The notes under the pieces: model-generated
Told to the model about the DNA's origin: nothing
Seen by the model: only the letters and a program-made list of their open reading frames with translations
Database searches by the model: none
Assembly (NCBI GenBank): GCA_030998225.1
Contig: JAPYXD010000737.1
Location: 1 to 64,000, forward strand
DNA: 64,000 nucleotides
DNA from: Diplolepis rosae
Taxonomy: Eukaryota > Arthropoda > Insecta > Hymenoptera > Diplolepididae
Reading direction: 5' to 3'
Made by a program: the position numbers and the translations under genes
Shown here: positions 46,747 through 57,575 of the stretch, piece after piece
How positions within the stretch are numbered: the first letter of the stretch is position 1
Layout of the letters: every line of letters begins with the position of its first letter

Positions 46747-47977
46747 GACAGGCACCTTGGTGGCGCCTTACAGGTCCCGGCCAAGTGTCCCGTGGCGCCG
46801 CATCTCCAACAGGCGTTTTTCCTGTCGGGGTTGCTGCAGCCCCGGGACCCGTGGCTGTACCCAAGGCACCTGAAGCAGCGGGCGACTTCCAGGTGCTCGC
46901 GAATGCGGCACTCTACCCACCCGATCCTCAACTTACCTAGCTGAAGCAGACGCGCGGCGTCTGCCTCAGCTAGCCGGATCACTGCAGTCTGCACCCCACC
47001 AAAGCGGGTGAAGAGCCTGCAGGACCCCTCAAAAGCTGGTCTGCCCAATGCCAAGCACAGGGCAGACACAACCTCTTCTTTTTCAACGGTATCGTCGAGG
47101 TCCCTAATTTCTAGGGACCTCGTCGAGACCAGGGCTGAAATTTGCGCCCTTTCCTCGACCGCCAGGTCCAGCTCCTTTCGGAAGGCCGAAACGTCTCCCC
47201 CCTTTTTGAGGACGAAAAGGACTTCTTCCTTCCTGGTCCTCCGGATAGACAGGACCTCAAGTCCTGCCTTCTGGGGGTCGACCTTCGCCTTCATTTCCCT
47301 CAAGATGTCGGCGTAGGACTGGACGTCCTTCGCCGACACCTTGATGGCGTCGCCCGACCTCGCGGCCGTGGAGCGCCTTGGCAACTTTCCCTTTGTGTTG
47401 TGTTCCTGCGCAGAGGGCACAGGAACCTCTTTCTTCTTCTTCTCTTTTTTTTCTTCTTCTTCTTCTTCTCCACCAGCTGCCATTCCCCATCCTTTTTCGG
47501 GGTCTGGCCTCTGGTGGCCGCAGCATAAGACGGCGACATGCCGCCCTTCCCTTTCTTGGGAAGCCGATCTTCGGGGGGAGAAGGAGCAACCCTCTTCTCC
47601 CCCTTTGTCAGCTTCTTGGGGGTATCTCCCAGAGACGCAGAGCGCAGTCTCCGGAAGATACCCATCTTTTTTGAGGCGGGGTGGGATTCCAGCTTCTTCT
47701 GGATTTCCATCCCGCTTTCTACAAGACATTTGTGGGTGTTGAGCATTCCGCTCAAAACCTCTGATGCCTCGTTAACACTGTCCTTTACGTGGCCAGGGTT
47801 ATTTCTCAGCATACCCGGCTGGATGACACTGAGAGCCCTGGCCAACTTTTCCATCTTTGTACTTTGCTCCTTCAGGAGCTGAAGGACGTCTTTCCATCCC
47901 TCAGCCCCTGGAGAAGTGTGTGAGGGCGTATCTGACGCCTTCACCTCTTCACCTCCTTTATTTTTTGAGACATTCAT
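46647..47977 (-). pseudogene. R1-like ORF1: Gag-like protein with frame change at A8
   Basis: ATG at 47975-47977 starts a frame with a helical N-terminus (WKDVLQLLKEQSTKMEKLA) and a Lys-rich middle. At a minus-strand run of AAG triplets and A8 (47445-47452) the coherent protein sequence moves to another frame. That frame continues through SYADILREMKAKV and an RRM-like region to CCHC knuckles CFRCLGYSHGSRGC and CWRCGATGHLAGTC plus a third, shorter C/H cluster. The joined length would be about 440 residues, normal for the clade. Whether the A8 run is a replication error or a slippage site is not known. Confidence 0.85.
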
Positions 47978-49136
47978 ATTAAAACTGTCGTGTCTTAAGA
48001 CGGTTCGCCCATCATGGGAGCCCTACCGCGGTAGGGCTACTATCCCCGCCTATATGGATCCCTAGTTATGTGCGCCGAAACCGAGAAGCGGCTTATCGGA
48101 TGGTCGATCCTATCGGCACATTAGATGAAACTAGTAAAAGGTTACGGGATAGGCCCGCGCCATAATGATGCTAAAGGTTTAACGTCACCCCTATCGACCG
48201 AGCGGTGCCGAGTCCGCCCCGACACCTGACCCGAACTTCAGGCTAGACGGTGTGCGATTTATCCTACGCAGCGTCGGATATAAGGAAATACTGACCAGGT
48301 AATCCTTCATTCCTGCGCCCGGACGTCCATGATTTCAACCCCGACATTGGCTCCAGACAGTAGGATCGTGAGCGGTTTTCCCAGATTAACATGTGGTTTC
48401 ACGGGATCTTTGCCCTTCGCGGTCGAATACCGGAGGGACTTACGGTTACCCATATTACTTTCACAGAGGTGAGGTACTGACATCGCGTCCTACCCTGTTC
48501 GAGAGGCTACTACTCCTCCCTTGGCTAGTCTATCGGGAATATCCACCAGGCGCCGGCCGCAGCCTCATTCACTCAGCGTCCCATTCATTCTGGTGTGTGT
48601 GGGTGTCGGTGTCGTGCATGTGATTGTGGTGTGACCGCAAGAGCGCACGCGGGAAGTTCAGCGTCATCGCCGCATACGCATTTGGGGCGATACCCTGATT
48701 AAGGGGCCCCCCGCATTCACTCCGTGTACGTTCATTCTGCATCAAGAGACCTGTTCAAGGTCCCCTGATGCTTTCGCTCCACACCGCGTCCTCACGCGCC
48801 TGAAAGTCGCAGAACAACCGTCGTGGCACGTGCGCCCGGCAGGCCCATCACTAGGGAAAAGCCCGTCTATAGGGCTCCCTTGGCAGCCATCCTGACGGCA
48901 ACAGCCCTACTGCTGGCAGAGTCCTTGCGGCTACTACCGTTGGTGGGCTGCAGGACGCGTCTGCTCCGTGCTTGGACTCATGCGTTCACCTCGGCGAGAC
49001 CCTGCCCGCTCACAGAACGCTCTCTCGGTTGTTAGGTGTGTTGTGTTTAGTGTCGCTGTAATGTGTTGTGTCCTGTTGCTGTCTGTGTGCCCCCTCCTCC
49101 TTTCTCATCCGGGCTTGGGACCGGCAATGGCGGAGT
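47978..49136 (-). promoter_or_regulatory. 5' UTR and internal promoter region of R1-like element
   Basis: A GC-rich 1.16-kb leader with no credible frame. The very 5' end on the minus strand has GCCGGTCCCAAGCCCGG, an inverted CCGG-containing word about 15 bases from the insertion junction. This could be part of a structured 5' RNA end, as self-cleaving leaders are known in some non-LTR families; no fold was computed. Confidence 0.5.
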
Positions 49137-49150
49137 TCGCGACTATGGTT
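49137..49150. repeat. Target duplication, 5' side of R1-like element
   Basis: Exact second copy of the 14-base word at 43464-43477. Confidence 0.9.
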
Positions 49151-49456
49151 TAAGAATTAATTACCGCAATAAAATAAAAGAACCAAATCACATCCATACA
49201 GTTTATTAGAAAATATGAGAATATAAATTAAATACTATATCATATTACTGTGCTGTATATTAATAATAATCTTACGTTATATTTGCACATGCAAATTATT
49301 TTTAACCGGATCTAAGAGGGATTTAAGCTGGTTCGACCTTGGATAAGAAACCCTTGAAACACTCAATTAATTACCACCTCAAAAATATTAATGCTGTTAT
49401 TCAATACACAATATTGAAGAAGAAAGTTCGATTTATCGAGGGAATATTTTTAAATA
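49151..49456. other. AT-rich spacer
   Basis: Continuation of the pre-insertion host sequence; nothing recognised. Confidence 0.5.
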
Positions 49457-49993
49457 TACACTACCGGTCAAACTTGTGGGACCACCTACAAAAATTGTAT
49501 TAAAAACATGCTCGTCCTTTAAAGCGGCTATCTCCATGAAAAATTAATTTAGAAATATTTTCAAAAAGGCATTTGAAAGATTATAAAATTTCGCGTCGAA
49601 TAAGCTCTATTTCAAGTATTTTCATTTAATAGAAGCCGTAATAGCGTGTGAGAAAGGCTGACGTAATTTCCGATTTTCAAAAATTTTCACTTCTAAACTT
49701 CAGCTCCCTGCATACTTTAGGCGTTGAGTGAAGATAAGTATAGAGGAGACATCTAGGGCGATTGAATGGTACAAACCTTGCGGGGAAAGACGCCAGGGGT
49801 AGGTAAAGTTCCAGAACCAACCACGGGGATCGACACTTTCGAAAGTCACCAAAATCTCACGGATAAGAAGTAAGTTGTAGGAGTAAGGCCCAAACATGTG
49901 TTGGTGAGTCTGCTGTATTCATGATGGGTCAGGTAGTCCTTGTCAATTCAACCCTAGCTTGTCGACAGAATTTCACAAAATAGCTTTTTACCT

Positions 49994-51667
49994 CCCGTGT
50001 AGAAATTGCCCTATCTTTCCTTATTTCAAGTTGGGTTCTAGTGGGGCCCGGACTAGAATTTCCTCTTCTATAAAAAACTGGTGGGGGCCCTGTTAGCACC
50101 CGATTAGTATTTCTAGTCCAGAAAAAACTGATAGGGGCCCTGTCAGGTTCCAGAGAGGAATTCCTTGTTTCGCTCAAGTATGGAAAATCTATTTGTATCT
50201 AGCGGGGCCCCGACTAGAGAATCCCTACTTGTAATATTTGTGGTTAAGGTTAGGTCCATTAGATACAACATAACCTTTATTCATTATTCCCATTAAAATT
50301 TGATCTTATCTGAGAAAAATGGAGATTTTCTGAACACGGTCTTGAATATGATCAATACTTAAGAGGAATCAAGAACATCTAAGAAAATTTTTTGATATTT
50401 TTGACTCGAATTCGCATGTAATTATAATAATCATATGCGAGCACGTATGTGTATGTGTGTGTGTCTTATTGTGTGGAGGTAATAACGATAATTTAATTTT
50501 CTTGATTCAAAAATTAAAGGAATCATAACCTGTATAAAGTTTCACTAATATACAATCATAAAAGTTAATAATTCTAAAATGTATATAAATCTTTTTATTA
50601 TGTAATGTTCTTTAATTCAAAAATTTGAACGCTTTCTTTCAAAAATATTTTATTTTATAGAAAATCGATTCAATAATTGAAAGTTTTAAAAATTTCAATC
50701 AGAATCATAAATTGGGCTAAAATCTAAAAATTCGCGATTACACGGGGCCTATACACTTCTTACACTGCCCTGCAGTAGTTGAAGGTTATAAGCGCTATTT
50801 TCTTTCTCGTATACCAAGCGTGCGCAGCCGAGAGGCTTAGTCGTTAGGTTAGTAATGCGTTAATTATAAGTAGAGAGGGTTCGAACCCACAGCGTTAAGA
50901 ATAATTTTTAATACCACCTAAACGAGCGTTTGTGTAGTGTAGAGAGGGGGGTGTGTGTTTGTAGGTGTGCATATAAAAATAGTAAGTTAGAGTCTACTTG
51001 AAAGTATATACAGTTTTGAAATGTACTAAGAATATTCTTCGTTTCAACTACTGCTCTTATTTGATTTACCTATGTTCCTGAAGTTCACTTAACTTCAAAA
51101 ATGACACTTGGGGCCTTTACAAACTACGGAAAGTAAATTAAAAAGTAGTCAAACCTACTGAGATTTTTTTTCGGTGTACATGTAACGACAAAATACTGTC
51201 AATTTACTCAGAAAAAATTTCCTATCTTGAAAACAGATTTTTTACTGTGAAAACAGTAAACTTAACCTTCGAAGAGAATATCCCTCCGTTGCCCTTAAAA
51301 ACGGTAAATATTAGAGTCGTAACTCGCATTTCCTCTGTACTTTTTCTATCAGTTCTGGAAAATCCTTTTTATTTATTATTTTCTCAGTGAGATACCTGAA
51401 CAAAATTGGTCACGTGACTCTGCTGATTTTAGCACTTAAATTCAATGCGGAGGTCCAATAGGGCCCTAATGGTGTCCTTTTTTGTAGGTGGGGTAGTGTA
51501 AGGGCTGACCTCACTAAACCCCTACTAGAAAGTCTAGTAGGGCCCACGTCGACAAAAGCGTTACGTTACCGACGGGGCCCTGACTAGTTTTCCACGCTAG
51601 ATCCCGACTAGAGATAGGGCAAACTCGTCGGGGCCCCACTAGACCCCTATCAAAATTTCTACACGGG
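49994..51667. mobile_element. Element with CCCGTGTAGAAATT ends and CT duplication
   Basis: The ends CCCGTGTAGAAATT and AATTTCTACACGGG are inverted. Both ends contain many GGGGCCC and CTAGTAGGG-type words (50040-50240 and 51445-51660). The opposite arm of the host element keeps the uninterrupted sequence at about 55098-55110, showing that CT was duplicated on insertion. No transposase seen. Confidence 0.75.
50821..50897 (+). ncRNA. tRNA-like sequence with Pol III A and B boxes
   Basis: GGCTTAGTCGTTAGG (about 50834-50848) fits an A box, and GGGTTCGAACCC (50877-50888) fits a B box at normal spacing. A full cloverleaf with a good acceptor stem was not found, so a tRNA pseudogene or SINE head is more likely than a functional tRNA. 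Confidence 0.4.
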
Positions 51668-53328
51668 CTCTTTTCCTTCTACTTCGCTCTTTACTAGTCT
51701 TTACCTAAAATCGGATATATATATATATAAAATAATACATAAAAGAGTATATATAAAATATTTTATATTATAATATAATATATATTTATATTATATTATA
51801 TATATTGTATTTTATATTATAAATTTTGTATTATAATATATAAAAGAATATATATAAATATTAAATATATATAAATAAACCATGTATTGAAATTAACAAT
51901 TTTTTTTAAATTTATTACAAATTCATTGACAAAATGTTTTCAATATTCTTTTATTATCTTGATTACAATACTGAAGACATATAGACAATGGAAATAAATT
52001 ATCAATGATGATATTTTGAAAGTTTAATATTCATACAATATAATTTTCGTTTATACAATACGGTTACAAAGTTAATATTATTCTCTATAGGGATACAATA
52101 ATAATTGCTCTTTTAAAGAAATTTACAATTCTTAGAGAAATTAAAATTAAAACAAAGTATTGCTCTTAATATATAATAATTTGTTAGAGAATGTAAATGA
52201 CCAGCTTCAGATCTGAAGTTATTTTATAGACTTTGACAGTAAGATAGGCGAAAGGGCGAAAGGATTTATAAAATCTTAACTTAGTTTTCAGATCTACAGA
52301 ATTATGACACGAAAGAACATTATTATTTGTACAAATACATCAATATTTTTTTTTTAATTTAAAAAATTTTATTTCAAACTAATTCCTGTAAATTATCTGA
52401 CTTATTTCAATCAATTCAATGGAATTTAATCAATAGAACAATAGAATATATTCAATAAAAAATAAATGAATTTCCTTCTACTTCGTTCTTCACTTGCCTT
52501 TTTCTAAGATCGAATTTATATTTTGAAAAAATGAAGATATTCACAATTTTTTCTGGAAGTTATTACATATTACAAACCAAAAATAAAAAATGAATCATTT
52601 TAACTTTATTACTTCTTTACTATACATTAATTGAAATAATTTTTCTCTGTTTAAGTAATAAAAAAACATTTTTAATACTAATTAAAAATTTCTGAGGACT
52701 CAAATAATTGATTTACGTAAATGCTCTCACTTATTTTTTATTGAATAAATACTATTTATTAAATTCCATTGAATCGACTAAATTAAGACAGATAATTTAC
52801 AGGAACTAGTTTGCAATCAAATTTTTTTAAATCCAAAGAAAAATATTGATGCATTGGTACAAATAACAATATTCTTTCTAGTCATAATTCTGTAGATCTA
52901 GAAACTAAGTCAAGATTTTATTGATCCTCTGTAAAAATCCGTTTATAATGCCTACACTTTGCACCTGCAGGTGCTTGGATTTGATATTTATAATCTGAAG
53001 AGATGACGATCGTCGAGATGGTTCTTTACAATTACGATACTGCCTTCCAGAAACTATAAGACTGTAAACCAGTGGTAAAGAAGCCTTTTTGCCTATCTTA
53101 CTGTCAAAGTCTACAAAATAACTTTTATTTAGAAGGCAAAGAAAAATACCTGAATTTTTCAATCATAAAAATTCATTTTAACACTCTTTTTCCTAATTGT
53201 CAGTAGCTACTGACTCTTCGAGCAAAACAGTTGTGTCAAGTACAAGAGTAAAAAATTTTCGTGGAAAATTAAGATCTCAGTGAATCAATTAAAAGTGCGT
53301 TCTAATACAAAAAGTGTAAAAAAGAACT
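51668..53328. repeat. AT-rich inverted arms around the THAP exon
   Basis: 51668-52150 pairs with about 54580-55100 (AT-rich, TATAATATA runs). Within it, 52240-52470 is an inverted copy of 52750-52925, and TAGACTTTGACAGTAAGATAG at 52229 recurs in inverse near 53095. No gene. Confidence 0.6.
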
Positions 53329-53417
53329 ATGTTGTGCAAATTCAAGAATTGCATGAGCAAGTATGGTGTCACGAAAGGAGTGTCATTTCATCGTTTCCCA
53401 GTCCATGATAAAAATTT
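53329..53417 (+). CDS. THAP zinc-finger first exon with splice donor
   Basis: ATG at 53329 opens 29 codons plus two bases, ending at the donor GTAAGA. The peptide has the THAP start: two Cys with C-x4-C spacing (residues 3 and 8) and GVSFHRFP, the conserved segment leading to the next zinc ligand region. The domain would continue in a second exon, which is not present: the intron position is filled by a satellite array and then by the element's inverted arm. THAP domains bind DNA ends in P-type and related transposases, so this is probably the first exon of a lost transposase; a captured host THAP gene is the alternative. Confidence 0.7.
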
Positions 53418-53464
53418 GTAAGATTTTTTTATGATTAAACATTTAACCATTTTATATTTTGTTC

Positions 53465-54566
53465 AAAATTCGCGTTTTTGAAAATTATATATTTAAACAA
53501 ATTTCGAAATTGACAAAAGTGTATTTGTTTTCCAAAGGATGCGTCTGATAGAAAATTGTTGAGGCAGAGATTTAATAAGCTCGCCTAGCACAACTCAGCA
53601 GAACTTTTTTTTTCAAAATTCACATTTTTGGAAATTATATGTTTATGCAAATTTCGAAATTGACAAAAAAGTATTTATTTTTCGAAAGGGTGCGTCTGAG
53701 AGAAAATTGTTGAGGAAGAGATTTAATAAGCTCGCCTAGCACAACTCAGCAGAACATTTTTTTTTTAAATTCACATTTTTGGAAATTATATGTTAATGCA
53801 AATTTCGAAATTGACAAAAATGTATTTGTTTTCGAAAAGGATGCGTCTGAGAGAAAATTGTTGAGGAAGAGATTTAATAAGCTCGCCTAGCACAACTCAG
53901 CAGAACTTTTTTTTTCAAAATCCACATTTTTAGAAATTATATGTTAATGCAAATTTCGAAATTGACAAAAGTGTATTTGTTTTCCAAAGGATGCGTCTGA
54001 TAGAAAATTGTTGAGGCAGAGATTTAATAAGCTCGCCTAGCACAACTCAGCAGAACTTTTTTTTCAAAATTCACATTTTTGGAAATTATATGTTTATGCA
54101 AATTTCGAAATTGACAAAAAAATCTTTATTTTCGAAAGGATGCGTCTAAGAGAAAATTGTTGAGGAAGAGATTTAATAAGCTCGCCTAGCACAACTCAGC
54201 AGAACTTTTTTTTTAAATCCACATTTTTAGAAATTATATGTTAATGCAAATTTCGAAATTGACAAAAATGTATTTGTTTTCGAAAAGGATGCGTCTGAGA
54301 GAAAATTGTTGAGGAAGAGATTTAATAAGCTCGCCTAGCACAACTCAGCAGAACTTTTTTTTTTCAAAATTCACATTTTTGGAAATTATATGTTTATGCA
54401 AATTTCGAAATTGACAAAAAAATCTTTATTTTCGAAAGGATGCGTCTAAGAGAAAATTGTTGAGGAAGAGATTTAATAAGCTCGCCTAGCACAACTCAGC
54501 AGAACATTTTTTTTTCTAAATTCACATTTTTGGAAATTATATGTTTATGCAAATTTCGAAATTGAC
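53465..54566 (+). repeat. 150-bp satellite array with three-unit higher order
   Basis: The word GCTCGCCTAGCACAACTCAG occurs at 53579, 53730, 53881, 54031, 54180, 54329 and 54480, i.e. seven units of 149-151 bp. Shared variants define three types in the order A-B-C-A-B-C-B (A has TCCAAAGG and GAGGCAGAG; B has TTTATTTTCGAAAGG; C has TTTTCGAAAAGG and TTAATGCAAA). Confidence 0.9.
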
Positions 54567-55383
54567 AAAAAATCAATACTTTGTTTTAATTTTAATTTCT
54601 CTAGGAATTGTAAATTTCTTTAAAAGAGAAATTATTATTGTATCCCTATAGAGAATAATATTAACTTTGTAGCCGTATTGTATAAACGAAAATTATATTG
54701 TATGAATATTAAACTTTCAAAATATCATCATTGATAATTTATTTCCATTGTCTATATGTCTTCAGTATTGTAATCAAGATAATAAAAGAATATTGAAAAC
54801 ATTTTGTCAATAAATTTGTAATAAATTAAAAAAAAAATTGTTAATTTCAATACATGGTTTATTTATATATATTCTTTTATATATTATAATACAAAATTTA
54901 TAATATAAAATATAATATAATACATAATATAATAAATATAATAATAAATATAATATAATATAAATATATATTATATTATAAAAATTATAATATAAAATAT
55001 TTTATATAAACTCTTTTATGTATTATTTTATATATATATTTTTTTAAAATATATATCCGATTTTAGGAAAAGACTAGTAAAGAGCGAAGTAGAAGGAAAA
55101 GAGATAGAAAGCTATTTTGTGAAATTCTGTCGACAAGCTAGGGTTGAATTGATGAGGAATACCTGACCCATCATGAATACAGCAGACTCACCAACACATG
55201 TTTGGGTCTTACTCCTACAACTTACTTCTTATCCGTGAGATTTTGGTGACTTTCGAAAGTGTCGATCCCCGTGGTTGGTTCTGGAACTTTACCTACCCCT
55301 GGCGTCTTTCCCCGCAAGGTTTGGATCATTCAATCGCCCTGAATGTCTCCTCTATACCTATCTTCACTCAACGCTTTAGGGAA
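54567..55383. repeat. Right inverted arm of the central part
   Basis: Mirrors 51668-52150 and, from about 55105, 49720-49993. The frame at 55198-55401 is matched by an inverse frame at 49700-49897 because the arms are mirror copies. Confidence 0.6.
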
Positions 55384-56895
55384 ATGATAGGAAAAATTTG
55401 AAACTTTGCTAAAATAACGCCTAAAGCCTCAGCTATAAATTGAGCCCAAAAACATTTTTAAAAATGCATTAGTTTCCGAGATATGACTTTATTTGTTGAG
55501 CGATGCTCGAAAGATTTTTGAAGCAGCGTTTCAGCCGGTCGTTCGACTCACGAGACACTGTCAGGGCACAATAGGCGGTAGGCGCCAAACGGGGCACCTC
55601 TATTCGAAGAATATTTATTCTTTTTTTATCTTTTGTCACTCAAATACATTTTAATTGTTTCCGCAAATACAATTTTTTTCGCATAGTTAATATCTCCTTT
55701 CTTTATTTAAGGGGATATTCTACCCGAGATAGTCCGAAAAATCGAATTTTTTTAAAAAATATTCATGACGTAGGCAATTAAGGGAATGTGTGTGCAAGAG
55801 CGTTTTTCTTAAGGACAAATACTTTTCAAGTCTCAAGGCTATACATTGGGCGATGCTCGGTGATTGTAAATCTTTAAACTCGTTTTTTTCGAAACCATTT
55901 TTTTCGAAACTGCGGACACGATAAATTTTGTTCACAACGATTTAAAAACATAGATACTTTGGACTGACTCGGGTAGAATACCCCCTTAAGGGCTCTTTAT
56001 ATATAAATAAAATATTTGTATAAACCTCTGCGAAAAATTGTAGGTATCATCAAGAAATATAGTCAAAACATGTTGAATAATTAATTAAATAATTAACAAT
56101 TAAATTTTTTTTAATCAAATATTATATTTTATTTAAAATTTGTTTAAATTCAAAATGCAGTACAAAATTATTATTAATTTTGGAAACTAATGACCAGACG
56201 CCCATGAAGATCTAGGATGGTCAGCAACATCTCTAGTCTTTGCATATTTACGAAGAAAAATTCCATTCTTTGACACTCATAATTGTTTAGCATTTGTCTT
56301 CTAAGGAAGGGATGAGAAAAAATTAAAACAAGTGAAAATCAGTTTCAAATAATATTTGCTGAAAAAGAAATTTAATTGTTTGAAAATTATCCCCTGATTG
56401 TTACAAATTTTTCATTCTTAACACACTAATTATGCTGTTTTTTTTTGGTGTAAATTGATAAAAAAAATTTAATGAATTAAAATGCTTTAACTATATTTCT
56501 TGACGATACCTACAATTTTTCGCAGAGGTCTATACAAATATTTTATTTCTAAATAAAGAGCCCTTAAATAAAGAAAGGAGATATTAAATATGTGAAAAAA
56601 ATTCTATTTGCGAAAATAATTAAAATTTATTTGAGTGACAAAAGATTAAAAAAAGAATAAATACTCTTCGAATAGTGGTGACCCGTTTCGCGCCTACCGC
56701 CTATTGTGCCCTGTCAGTGTCTCGGGAGTCGAGCGACCGACTGAAACGCTGCTTCAAAAATCTTTCGAGCATCGCTCAACAAATAAAGTCATATCTCGGA
56801 AACTAATGAATTTTTAAAAATGTTTTTGGGCTCAATTTATAGCTGCGGCTTTACGCGCTATTTTAGCGACGTTTCAAATTTTTCCTATCACTTCC
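55384..56895. mobile_element. 1.5-kb palindromic insertion
   Basis: 55384-56063 pairs with 56484-56895 in inverse apart from a piggyBac-like MITE in the left half. The loop is 56065-56480. Near 56180-56290 on the minus strand an acceptor-like TTCCTTAG precedes short open frames, but no family is recognised. Confidence 0.7.
55711..55985. mobile_element. piggyBac-like MITE with TTAA duplication
   Basis: GGGGATATTCTACCCGAG faces CTCGGGTAGAATACCCCC, flanked by TTAA at 55707-55710 and 55986-55989. The mirror arm has the uninterrupted sequence with a single TTAA at 56564-56567, an in-window empty site. Confidence 0.9.
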
Positions 56896-57157
56896 CTAAA
56901 GTATGCAGGCAGCTGAAGTTTAAAAGTGAAAATTGGTCAAAATCGGAAATTACGTCGGTATTTCTCACGCGCTATCTAGGCTTCTATTTAATGAAAATAC
57001 TTCAAATAGAGCTTATTCGACGCGAAATTTTATATTCTTTCAAACGCCTTTTTGAAAATATTTCTATCTTAATTTTTCACGGAGATAGCCGCTTTCAAAG
57101 ACGAGCATGTTTTTAATGCAATTTTTGTAGGTGGTCCCACAATTTTGACCGGAAGTG

Positions 57158-57399
57158 TATAAAATGTCATTTTTTAGTAACAGCTATGTTTTTATACAAT
57201 TGATTTGAGTTTTCAAAATTGTTTATTAGCAGTAATAAAATAAGAGATTAATTAAAAATTTCAAATTAATTAGTTGAGTTTGAAATTTCTGCCACTGCTT
57301 ACATTATCGGAAGATCACTAGTCGCGTACCAGATAGCATACGTAGACGATTTCAAAGTCTTATATCGGAAATAAATGTAAATTAAATTCAAATTGAAAG
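57158..57399. other. AT-rich spacer
   Basis: Nothing recognised except AATTAGTTGAGTTTGAAAT near 57275, repeated near 61350. Confidence 0.4.
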
Positions 57400-57575
57400 A
57401 ATTTAAAATCTTTCTGTGGAAAAAAAGATGCTTTCGAATGGAGAAGGAGATGTCGGGCGACTGTGTAGATCAGTGGTCAGAGCAGTCGACCGGCAATCGA
57501 AAGACCTGGGCTCGAATCCCAGCGCAGTCGAAAACGTCTTTTTTTCCACAGAAAGATTTCAAATTCTGTAAATTA
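57400..57575. mobile_element. Small inverted-repeat element enclosing a tRNA-like sequence
   Basis: AATCTTTCTGTGGAAAAAAA is mirrored by TTTTTTTCCACAGAAAGATT. Between them is the tRNA-like sequence 57459-57530. A related unit lacking the left part is at 61363-61450. Confidence 0.75.
57459..57530 (+). tRNA. tRNA-like sequence, anticodon position GGC, probably pseudogene
   Basis: A seven-pair acceptor stem (GACTGTG with CGCAGTC, one G-U), a D arm with one mismatch, an anticodon arm with loop CCGGCAA and a T arm (CTGGG/CCCAG) all form. The nominal anticodon GGC would read Ala codons. The position before the anticodon is C instead of the universal U, and the first anticodon-stem pair is broken, so function is doubtful. 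Confidence 0.5.

Larger units (their letters stand above)
43478..49136 (-). mobile_element. R1-clade-like non-LTR retrotransposon, near full length
   Basis: Minus-strand order is a ~1.16-kb GC-rich 5' UTR, ORF1 with zinc knuckles, an overlapping ORF2 with endonuclease, reverse transcriptase and CCHC finger, a ~135-base 3' UTR and a poly(A) tail. The whole is 5.66 kb with an exact 14-bp target duplication. ORF arrangement and domain style suit the R1 clade; the site is not 28S rDNA. Defects seen are one in-frame TGA and one frame change, so it is a recent and nearly intact copy. Confidence 0.9.
49459..57157. mobile_element. 7.7-kb element with Tc1/mariner-like ends and TA duplication
   Basis: CACTACCGGTCAAACTTGTG and, inverted at the right, CACTTCCGGTCAAAATTGTG are followed inward by matching sequence; TA flanks both ends. 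The left arm (49459-49993, then 51668 on) pairs with right-arm parts 56895-57157 and 55070-55383. Into this frame are inserted a CCCGTGTAG element (left), a THAP exon with satellite (centre) and a 1.5-kb palindrome (right). No mariner transposase was found. Confidence 0.7.

Noticed and set aside
43464..49150. Insertion into 28S rDNA, as for classical R1
   Set aside because: Flanks are AT-rich and show no rRNA sequence; the duplicated word does not match the known R1 site.
48393..49153. Short frames in the R1-like leader as extra ORFs
   Set aside because: They are on the antisense strand of the element leader and have no domain.
53465..54566. 150-bp array as a CRISPR
   Set aside because: Units are contiguous and similar along their whole length with no unique spacers; this is a satellite.
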